Origin: Platerodrilus igneus
Taxonomy: Eukaryota; Arthropoda; Insecta; Coleoptera; Lycidae
Length of the DNA stretch: 64,000 bases
NCBI GenBank assembly: GCA_036346225.1
Contig: JARFIW010000881.1
Location: 2,085,001-2,149,000 of the forward strand
Reading direction: 5' to 3'
Both the position numbers and the translations under genes were made by a program. The notes under the pieces are model-generated. The model did no database searches. It had not been told where the DNA came from and worked only from the letters and a program-made list of their open reading frames with translations. Position 1 is the stretch's first letter; each line of letters begins with the position of its first letter. Below, one piece after another: positions 55,840 through 64,000 of this stretch.

Positions 55840-56121
55840 TTAGTCTGATTCTCCATCGTTGTAATTTTGAGTTTGGTTTTTTGAGTTTGCATAGCCATAG
55901 TAATGGTCTATGGTTGGTGTATATATAGAATTTTTGTCCGTAAAGTTATGATCTAAAATATTTCGTTGCCAAATTATGGCTAATAATTCTTTCTCTATTG
56001 TACTATATTTCTGTTCGGTCTCATTTAGGGTTCTGGATGCGTAGCTGATTGGTTTATCGCTACCTACTTTTCCTTGGCTTAATACTGCGCCTAGTGCTAC
56101 ATTTGATGCGTCTGTTGTCAA
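55840..56121 (-). pseudogene. Errantivirus-like pol: RNase H
   Basis: Starts with TTDASNVALGAVLSQGK (first acidic residue) and has YASRTLNETEQKYSTIEKEL (Glu of the active site), the standard Ty3/gypsy RNase H opening. Then a shift leads to non-homologous tail residues. Between this part and the RT (56122-56322), minus-strand sequence in other frames shows the connection domain. 55441-55839 should contain the rest of RNase H and the link to integrase but is heavily decayed. Confidence 0.75.
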
Positions 56122-56322
56122 TATAAATGGTTTTGAAAAGTCTGGGTATTCTAATACAGGGTGTTTCGTGAGTATACATTTGATTTTGTCTACGGCTTTA
56201 ATAAATTTTAGGGTGTGTTTAATTTTATTTCCTTTTAAACAATTTGTCAGGGGCTTGGTTATCTGTGCGTAACCCTTAATGAGTTTGCGGTAATAACCAC
56301 CGAGTCCTAAGAATGATACTTC

Positions 56323-56895
56323 TTACTGTAAAAATTTGCTCTTATTTAGTTTCACTTTAAAATGTGCTTTTCGTATTCTTTCAAATACTTCTCTTAGTCT
56401 TGCTATGTGCTCTACAAATGATGTTGAGTATACTATGATGTCGTCTAAGTACACAACACATTTTTCATTGTGTATTCCTTGTAATATATTGTCCATGACT
56501 CGTTGAAAGGTAGCGGGTGCGTTCTTCAGTCCAAACGGCATTCGTTTATATTCGTAATGTCCTCTAGGTGCGGTTTTCGCCGTGTCTTTCTCTTCCATTT
56601 CTACTTGGTGATATCCTGATGCGAGGTCTAATGTAGAAAAATATTGACACTTTTCTAATTTGTCTAAGATCTCGGTGATATTGAGTAGTGGGTATTTGTC
56701 ATCTACCGTTTTTTCGTTTAGCTTCTGTAGTCTATTACCATTCGATATTTTCTCTTGCTTGAGGTGTCTAATTTCTTCGGTACTATTAATACGGAGCTGC
56801 TCTATGGTGAGTTTGAGTATTGTATAATATCCTGTTCTGATAAATCTGCTACTTGTCTGTCGGCTTTTTCTTGGCTTGCCTGAGGTAATCTGCAT
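56323..56895 (-). pseudogene. Errantivirus-like pol: reverse transcriptase
   Basis: Frame of 190 codons. After a frameshift in its N-terminal third it shows DDKYPLLNITEILDKL, then FSTLDLASGYHQVEM (first catalytic Asp), KRMPFGLKNAPATFQRVMD and CVVYLDDIIVYS with the YLDD box. These are the standard Ty3/gypsy RT blocks A to C in the right order and spacing. It ends at a stop at 56323, where intact elements continue into the thumb. Confidence 0.85.
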
Positions 56896-56999
56896 GCCTT
56901 TGTAAAAATTGGTTTGTTATCTGTTAGTTCGATATTGTGTTTGACTGTATTGGTAAAAGGTTAAGGGTATTCCTTCACAATGGAGTATATCGTGGCATT

Positions 57000-57850
57000 C
57001 AAAACATAAGTTTTTAATTGAACTTTCCTCTTCTTTATTGATGTTGGTATTGAAGCGAATGTTATTTCTCTTAACGTTTTGTCATGTTCTACGGGGTTGT
57101 AATCGTTTTCTAAATTTTCGTCAATTTCCATTTCGTTAAAATTTAATTATTATACGTTAGTTGGGTTTGTTAGGGATAGTTGTACGGGGTAGTTATTTGA
57201 GTTTAGAATTATTGTAGTGGCATAATTGTCTTTTATTTATACTATTGCGGTGGGGGCTTCTACTTCTTGTTGAAATGTTATGTGGTTTATAATTCCTACG
57301 TCGATTTTGGAATTTACTGGGATTTTAATTTTTTCTCTGTTCGGAGTTCTATCGTGTATTTTTGCTCGGTTTAGATATTTTGAAATTTAATGGGGGATTT
57401 GCCCGTGTTTTGTCCTTAATAAACGGTTTTTTTATGTCAATGTTGTCTCCTAGTTTTCTTAGAAGGTCCATTATTATTAGACCACCTTATTTATCGTTGA
57501 ATTCAAAAATGCAAAATTTATGTTTCATTTTTACATTGAATGTTTTTGGTAGGGGTATATTAGCTATGAATTGATGTAGAATCGTTTTATGGACTGTTTT
57601 AATTTTAAAGGGTTCTCTCTCTACAAAATCTAAATAATGTTTTTTACGGTTCGGGGGCTAATTAGTGTTTTTGAGGATTCGGTATCGATTAGCAATTTAA
57701 ATTCTGCTTGGGGTATTTCTATATATGGCAATACTTGTAGAATGATATTATTTAAATTGATTACGTTTGGTCGTTTATAAATTGGTTTATCTGAAAATTT
57801 GAGCACGCTTTTTCTTCGTTGTCCTTTTCATAGTTTTCACACGGTTCGTT
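57000..57850 (-). pseudogene. Errantivirus-like protease region, active site altered
   Basis: Minus-strand coding traces between gag and RT are broken into short pieces. Near 57690 the complement reads LLIDTESSKTL, where Ty3/gypsy proteases have L-x-D-T-G-A/S-x: the Gly of D-T-G is Glu here. Downstream pieces are too scrambled to assign. The protease would be inactive even without the stops. Confidence 0.45.
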
Positions 57851-57859
57851 ATGCTCGTA

Positions 57860-58901
57860 AGTTTCTAAATAATTGGATTCATCGTTAGGTTTTTCTACTT
57901 CTTGATGAAACAGTTTTTCGGAGGTAAAGTTTTGTTTTTGGTTATGGCTTGTTCGGGTTTACGATATTTTTGTGTTTTGTCTGGTGTTACCAGATGAGGT
58001 ATCCATAGGAGTTGGTTTGTAATAACTGTTAGAGTTGTTATTATTATTTATAATCGGTGTATTTCTAATGGGGTTTGCGCTGAATGCTGGTCTTTGTTGG
58101 TTTATGTTTTGGTTAAATCTTGGTGGAAATGCGGGTTTTGTAAAATTTGAGTTAAATGATGGTCTTGGATATTATTTAAATTGATTGTTAAAATTTGTGT
58201 TATTAAAATTTGGGTTGTTGATTGGCGGTTGATTTGATTGCGCGTTAAATGGAGTGAATTTTGGTTGGGTGGCTGTTTGTCTCGCGGCTTGTATGGTTTT
58301 TATTGGTAAATAACTTTTATTCGCATCGGTGTTATATAATCTGTTTTGATAGTACATTACTTTTTCTTCTATTATGATCATGTTCATTGCTTCTTCTAAA
58401 TTTTGAGGATGTTGGAATCTTATTTTATGCAATAGTTGTTCTGGTAGTGCATTCATGTAGGTGTCTGGTGCCATTTCTTCATACATTTTTGTCCTTAGTA
58501 GACGGATATTTTGGTAGGGTTATTCGATATTTAATTTTGTTAAAATTAAACTTCTTACGTCTTGGCATTTCATTTCCAATTGATATGGAGATTTATCACT
58601 TTACATTCTTAGGTTTATTAGGTCTCGTAAATCAGGCATTTGATGTTGCGTTGGTCACCAAAATATGCTATTAATATGTATTTAAAATCTTCCAGCTGTT
58701 CTATATCGTTTCGTCTGGCTATTAGCGTCCGGTCAGTTTACTTATTAACAGGCGTAAAAATAAAACATTTCTTTCGTTATCTCCTGGTTTGTAAAAGTTT
58801 TTCAAAAATACTTCGCACGCGGTAATGCAATTTACTGATAATGCCTGCTTTTTGTTGAATTGGTGTATTCTTTCGAGGTAAATTTTCCTATCTGAACTCA
58901 T
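57860..58901 (-). pseudogene. Errantivirus-like gag
   Basis: A start codon at 58901-58899 opens a frame beginning MSSDRKIYLERIHQF, but it soon breaks. The best piece (58486-58172) has a helical segment (ALPEQLLHKIRFQHPQNLEE) then an Asn/Pro/Gln-rich tail with NFNN repeats. Lack of a CCHC knuckle is normal for errantivirus gag, which uses a basic or polar C-terminus. Traces continue to about 57860. Assigned mainly from position between PBS/leader and protease. Confidence 0.6.
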
Positions 58902-60370
58902 GATTGTTAAGGGTTGTTCTAATAATTAATAGTTACTTTCGGTTTTAATTAATTTCAAATTTCTGTAAAAATTGAGATTTATTTCGCAGTTTGTACTGTT
59001 ACTTTTTAGTTTGGTTTGTTAATTTTCAGTTTGGATTGTGTTGGGTTATTTAAAAGGTTGCTTTACTTATTTTTTATACGTAGTTATTACCATATTATAA
59101 TTAAATTGCGAGATTTGTGCTTGGTAATGGTTGCTGTAGCCTTGAATTCGTTTATTTATACTTTGTGGATTTTAAAGATGCCGCGGGTTTTAATTTTTTG
59201 AAAGGTTTTTATGTAAATTAATAATTTATTTTAATAATTGCGCTGTACCTTGTACTTTTTGTTGCGCTAGTTATGATATTATTTTATTTCAGTCCGCTGA
59301 TTAATTGAGTCTGCTTTAATTATCTTGTCTCCGTAGGTGTTGTAATTGATAAATGCATAAGAATGCTTCCTTTCAATTGTATTGTCTAGTTACCCTGAAT
59401 GTATAAATATAGAGTTGCAAGTTTTTGGTCTACCGTTTCGTTACAGTAGTTGCATCAAAGTTTTCTTTTATAATTTATACAATTAATTGTTTAAATTATA
59501 AGTTTTAGTCTATTGATAGGTTTCTATTTTCAGTCTAGTGATGAATCTAAATAAATTGCGTAATGCTTTTGTATAACTTTACTTTACTTTTGTGTTGAAG
59601 TATTTTAGTACTGTAGATGATAAATTAATTGTTTCCGGTAATAATTCGTGTAATAATCGCGCTATAAATTTGTAATAAACTTGTAATGAGTTGATTTAAT
59701 AATAAGGTTGCAAAGATCTTACTAAAGTTATACTCTAGGTGTTTAGTTATAGACTTTGATAAAAATTAAGTTTTGAGTAATTCGTTTCTATAAGCTTTCG
59801 GTGATAAAATGATAAAAATTTAGTTGCGTGGTATTTCTTGTTTCTGACTTGCTGAATGTAATTCGTTTTGTTTCGTATTAATAATTTGTAATAATTGTAC
59901 TAATAATTGGGTATATAAATGCGTCTTTTCTGTTCTTTTGGTTTAAAAATAATTTCTTGTATTTATAAAAAATTTCTCTTCATAAAAATAATTTCTCTTA
60001 AAATAAATTCTCGTGTTTGAAAATAATTTCTCTTACTAAATTATTTTCATAAAATGGCACAAATTGCAATAATTAAATAATCTGTACATACACAAAATAA
60101 TAATAAAAAAAATTTTTTTATTAGCTAACATTAATAAATATCTAAAAAGAATAAATTGGATGAGGAAAATGAACTTACATAATTTTCATTGTCGATTTCT
60201 TTTGTTTTCTGGCTGTGGCCTTGGTCGATTTTTGTACTTCGTCCACGTTTTGTTTCTTAGTGTTCGGTCGATTCTTGTACCTAGTCCAACTTTGTTTTTT
60301 TTTCCAGAATTGGGATTGGAAATTATTGGTCACCAGTTCTCCGATTTTTGGATTCATAGTGCCTTTCTGA
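58902..60370 (-). other. Long leader of the Errantivirus-like element
   Basis: About 1.47 kb between gag start and PBS, AT-rich with runs such as AATTTCTCTTA repeated near 59950-60040. Longer than a usual leader. I see no gene. Short open frames here have no motif. Confidence 0.5.
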
Positions 60371-60388
60371 ATCCGTACAGCTGCGCCA
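60371..60388 (-). other. tRNA-Ser primer-binding site
   Basis: The minus strand reads TGGCGCAGCTGTACGGAT next to the 5' LTR, close to the tRNA-Ser PBS (TGGCGCAGTCGG...) of 17.6/297-type errantiviruses. The first T overlaps the LTR's terminal AACT. Confidence 0.75.
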
Positions 60389-60959
60389 GTTACGTGTCGG
60401 GCCTTGGTAGCGGTCTTTTTAAAAACCTATTCTAAAAACTTTGTAACAATCGATTTGATTAAACAGAAATTACAATTGAATTTTGACAAACTGATTTAAA
60501 ATACTCTAAGTCAAAATTTAAATAATAATTGTAGTTTAATATTAGGGTAAATAGCCTAAGAAAACGGCAATGTTAAAGCTCTAATACTCAAGACTGACTG
60601 ATGATCTTAGGGCTCCCGGGGTATTTACGTTGTCCCTGCCTCTCACATGTCTGTGGGAACTTGCAGAGCTCGTGTCTCCTTATTTCTTAACTCAATTCAT
60701 TATACCATGTAACAATCTTAATTTCTAGGTTATTGCGGTTTCCTAACCGTCTGTGACCTGCATCTGCACTATCACTTACTGTCTGGAATACAATGTACTG
60801 CATCCGTTCTCGCAACTTGCTTGTGAACTTTCAATAACCATTCTGGTTTATCCTTGAATTTACATTGTCGCGTATACTTAATAACTTCTTTAACAATTTC
60901 TAATAATTCCTAATAAATTCTATTTCGTTATACATATATAAATTGGGGGATACATAACT
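60388..60959 (-). repeat. Errantivirus-like 5' LTR
   Basis: 572 bp in element orientation from AGTTATGTATCCCCC to CGTAACT, giving the short inverted ends AGTTA and TAACT. The outer 220 bp are shared with the left LTR; the inner 350 bp are not found there. Confidence 0.7.
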
Positions 60960-62150
60960 CGTGTAAGAAAAAAATTAGAACCCTGGTGTAGTTATCAAAC
61001 ATAAAAAAGAATTAACCAGGTTTCATATAAAGCATCGACAAAGAAACAGAGTATCCTGCCTTAAGTTTGTTGCGTACCAAAAAGAAGTAGCTGCCTTCCC
61101 AGTGGACTATTTGCTCAAAATGTACCCTATCGTACATCACCAGGCTGCCTCTGGTACCATCGCAACAAATCTGAAAATGCTTACCTACAATTGTCAACAG
61201 ACCGGATACTTCTATGACACTTTTACTGGTTAAAGAACATTAACTAATTTTCCTCTTTACAAAATCTAAGCAAAGCAATGCTTCTTAATAAAAGCATTGT
61301 AAGTACCATCGCGAATTTTCAGGTCACTTTCCGTGAAAGGACGCTGCATAGGATTGAATTTCTTCTAACGCTCAACCTGTATATATAGGTCGAGATAGTC
61401 ACCAGATGGTAACGTGCTTTCTCTTTAAAAATATGTTCCATCGACTAACAAAACCACCTGCAAAGTATTCTTAAAACACAATCTGCAAAGCAATCTCAAA
61501 ACACCACCTGCAGAGAAACCTAATTAGGTAAACAAATAGTTTCGATTCAACATAAAACGTGTCTGCCTGAAAACAACGTATGTTTAATCTGTTAGGCATA
61601 CCTACAACTCACATTACAGTGTTATGTAGCTTAAGTGTATAACAGGTGGCCTATGTCTTGTATAAAAATCATTAAAATTTATTATTTTGAATAATACTAC
61701 TAGGAAAAGATAAGCAGATAAGCAGTTTTTATTGTACGCCATATGTGTCCGTGAACACTTGTTTGATAACGGAATATCGCGTTTTAACGCGCTAATAGTA
61801 TTTCGTGGTAACTGTATTGATAACCAACGTTTTCCCACTTTAAAGCAAACACATTAAACGTATTTATTTACGAAACGCAGGTGTTTGACAAAGAACACGT
61901 TCCAAACTTATTTCAACGAACCCATTAGATAAGAATTTTAACCCTTTGATAACCAAAGCTAATTTCCCTACATTAGGTTTAGCACGTTATAAAAATAGAA
62001 TAGATTCAACGTACTTAACTTTGTACCAAATATTTAATAGAATCTCTAGGGGGTGCTTAAATAGGTAAACATTTCAATTTGAAAGGTAATCGATACTTGT
62101 TAATGAAAATTCGTATGAGTACAATAAGAATAGCGAGACTTAATTAAGTG
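60960..62150. other. Stretch without recognisable genes
   Basis: I see no recognisable coding frame; those at 61012-61197 and 61614-61838 (minus) lack motifs. A small repeat ACCACCTGCAAAG / ACCACCTGCAGAG occurs near 61455 and 61503. Confidence 0.5.
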
Positions 62151-62833
62151 GTGAACGAAGCAGAAACGGTACTCCCCCAGCAAAATTAAATTGTTGGTGT
62201 AGGGAACAGAAGCAATGGAGCAGGCAGTACACTAATAAAAAAACAAAAAAAAATTCGTTTTAAAAACCAAACAAGACCAGAAACAAAAAAACGTTTTATA
62301 TACGGTTCAAAGTCCAATATAAACTAACAGGCAGAACCAAATGAAAATTAGTTTTAAAAAACTACAATAAAACTCAAAAATAAAAAAAATTTTTATCCGG
62401 CTTGAATGACCAGTACACCGAACGATGTCAAGAAGTGTAAAGAGATATAGCAAAAATGAAAGGTATATAGTAGCGATCACCAACAACAAAGATGGAATGC
62501 CTAACACGGCAAAAATCGTTGGAGGACGGATATATCTGGTAAAGAAATAATACAGTTTTCCACTTCGAGAAAAGAAATTGCTTTTTCGCAAAAAGTAAGA
62601 AAAGGAGCGATATGGAATACCAACGGAACATGTCAGAACGAGAATAACTGTGAATCCTCAAAGCATGCAGAGGAACGACGAGAATGCTGGATAGAAAAAT
62701 GGAGCTACTTGAAGCTGTGGTAACAAAGTATTGTATTGAACAAACAACGGAAGAAAATAATAGCTAACTAGGTCAAAAAGTCGACCAAGCTTTGGTTTCC
62801 GAAAAAAGAAGACACGTCAAGAAAGCACATACC

Positions 62834-63128
62834 TTACATGTGATTTTACAATGCTCTGCCCGAAGGTACTACATTCGCCAGAAGCGAGTTTTTTTATCTA
62901 GAAAATTTAGAATTTTGCCGAACCCTTGCTGTTCCATGCAAGGTAGGGATCTATAACGTGCGTGACAACACTCACACGGGACCTCCATTTTACCTCTCAT
63001 CCGAACTAGGGTGTATTTTTTGTAAAAAATACTCGCTTAACATTATTCAAGCGGACCGTGTCGGGATTCGAACCCAGGACCTTGGGCGTAGTAGGCACAC
63101 ACATACCAACTACGCCACGGTGCCGTCT
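62834..63128 (-). mobile_element. SINE with 14-bp target duplication
   Basis: Target duplication AGAAAGCACATACC at 62820-62833 and 63129-63142. Complete head with boxes A and B (plus strand GGATTCGAACCCAGGACC near 63063) and tail. Inserted in repeat C copy 4. Confidence 0.92.
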
Positions 63129-63142
63129 AGAAAGCACATACC

Positions 63143-63468
63143 TTACATGTAATTTTCCAATGCTCCTTCATACCTTACATATGATTTTCCAACGCTCCAC
63201 CCGAAGACACTATATTGTCCAGGAAGCGAGTTTTTATCCTGGAAAATTTAGAATTTTGCCGAACCCTTGCTGTTCCAAGCAAGGTAGAAATCTTTTACGT
63301 GCGTGACTACACTCACACAAGACCTGCATTTTACTTCTCATCCGAACGAGGGTGTATTTTTGTGAAAAATGCTCGCCTAACATTTTTCAAGCGGACCGTG
63401 TCGGGATTCGAACACGGGATTTTGGGCGTATTAGTCACACATATACCACTACGCCACGGAGCCGCCCC
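63143..63468 (-). mobile_element. SINE, tandem second copy plus tail fragment
   Basis: 63143-63168 is a bare SINE tail (TTACATGTAATTTTCCAATG, then CTCC). From about 63174 a complete SINE follows, ending GCCGCC at 63468. The sequence after it, AGAAAGCGCATAC, is nearly the same as the target duplication of the SINE before, so both sit on one target site. Confidence 0.88.
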
Positions 63469-63689
63469 AGAAAGCGCATACTACAGGAAGTGAATAGAAA
63501 ACTTTAATTAAATCATTATAAAAACTAGCAGTAAGAAAACCAGCTAAATAAAAGGGAAAAGTATGTGAAGTAAAGAGAACGAAGCAACAACACTAAAATA
63601 AAAAACTTTAACAAATAGTACAAGATCCAAAACATGAAGACAAAACTAAAGAAAGGAAAGAACAACCAAAAATATGTGTGTATGAAATG

Positions 63690-63780
63690 CGACTCCGTGG
63701 CGTAGTTGATATGGGAATAACTACTCTACTCTCTTCTTTTCCAATGTAGTGCCTTCTGGTGGAGCATTGGAAAATCAAAT
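63690..63780 (+). mobile_element. SINE remnant with internal deletion
   Basis: Only the box A head (GACTCCGTGGCGTAGTTG) and the tail (TGGAGCATTGGAAAATCAAAT) remain, joined within about 90 bp. 63781-64000 then starts ATAGGCCTATGTCC and contains no gene I can support. Confidence 0.75.
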
Positions 63781-64000
63781 ATAGGCCTATGTCCTTACGG
63801 ACTCCGTCCTGTCTCCCCTCTTCCTACTTGGCAGCGGCTCGTCATCTAAATGGACGATCATGATTTTTAAATATCCTAGGCACAATAAAGAACAGACAAC
63901 CGTCACGGCATTCAAAGGACTCAACGTTAAAAACACTGAACCGACTTTTGATACTCTAAACTTAAAACGCCACATTATAGTTTGAATTTAAGCGCTAATT

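Larger units (their letters stand above)
51567..60959 (-). mobile_element. Errantivirus-like Ty3/gypsy element (decayed, with env region)
   Basis: Minus-strand order gag, protease, RT, RNase H, integrase, env. LTR ends have the AGTTA and TAACT form typical of errantiviruses. The PBS matches tRNA-Ser, as in 17.6, 297 and relatives. The two LTRs share only about 220 bp with confidence (52935-53156 and 60743-60959); the left one is longer and rearranged. No target duplication found. Every gene is split by stops or frameshifts, so this is an inactive copy. Confidence 0.82.
62160..63690 (+). repeat. Repeat family C, copy 4, split by SINEs
   Basis: With SINEs at 62834-63468 removed, this aligns with 37280-38150, from GGAACAGAAGCAATGGAGCAGGCAGTAC to the AAATATGTGTGTATG end. 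Open frames inside are not conserved with the other copy. Confidence 0.6.

Noticed and set aside
60160..60435. Plus-strand frame across the errantivirus-like PBS and LTR edge
   Set aside because: It overlaps the PBS and LTR boundary of a minus-strand element and has no motif.

Overview
The window looks like nuclear DNA of an insect or a close arthropod relative. It is AT-rich, and nearly every coding stretch belongs to an animal transposon: a BEL/Pao element, a Copia element, an Errantivirus-like Ty3/gypsy element with an env region, an older Ty3/gypsy element primed by tRNA-Lys, an RTE-like non-LTR fragment, a mariner-superfamily element with a DUF4817-type N-terminus, a piggyBac-like TTAA element, and a tRNA-derived SINE family. 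I could not place it to order. I found no complete host gene, no real tRNA or rRNA gene and no CRISPR array. A few short open stretches (about 43.12, 47.0-47.3 and 48.65 kb) could be host exons, but the evidence is weak.

Layout. 0.4-18.1 kb is one interrupted giant palindrome. Its left arm (430-10811) was split by a non-LTR insertion (601-2081, 11-bp target duplication) and a full-length BEL/Pao element (2539-9537, target duplication AGTTA). Its right arm (10939-18060) was split by a full-length Copia element (10979-16199, target duplication ATTTC), which itself carries a SINE in its 3' LTR. Net of insertions each arm is about 1.9 kb; a 127-bp hairpin sits at the centre. 18-31.2 kb is a run of decayed LTR-like units, several followed by a primer-binding-site-like match to tRNA-Lys. 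One unit pair encloses gag, protease and RT remnants (24.5-27.1 kb), and its 5' LTR carries the piggyBac-like insertion. Hairpin elements embedded in (TA)n lie at 153-358, 18301-18988 and 29160-29386, each just downstream of a tRNA-Lys-complementary site.

31.6-32.3 kb holds two SINEs. 33.9-41.9 kb holds at least three copies of another roughly 2-kb repeat in alternating orientation; a fourth copy is at 62.16-63.69 kb. The mariner-type element with roughly 870-bp terminal inverted repeats occupies 44117-46849. 46.9-50.4 kb is the least repetitive stretch. 50.4-51.4 kb has a SINE and a degenerate short repeat. About 51.6-60.96 kb is a minus-strand Errantivirus-like element with remnants of gag, protease, RT, RNase H, integrase and env. 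The last 3 kb holds more SINEs.

How the parts relate. Every large reading frame is broken by stops or frameshifts, so no element looks able to move by itself. The nesting gives an order of events: tRNA-Lys LTR family and palindrome first; then non-LTR, BEL and Copia insertions; then the SINE in the Copia LTR. All boundaries rest on reading repeats by eye; those with matching target duplications are the most secure.
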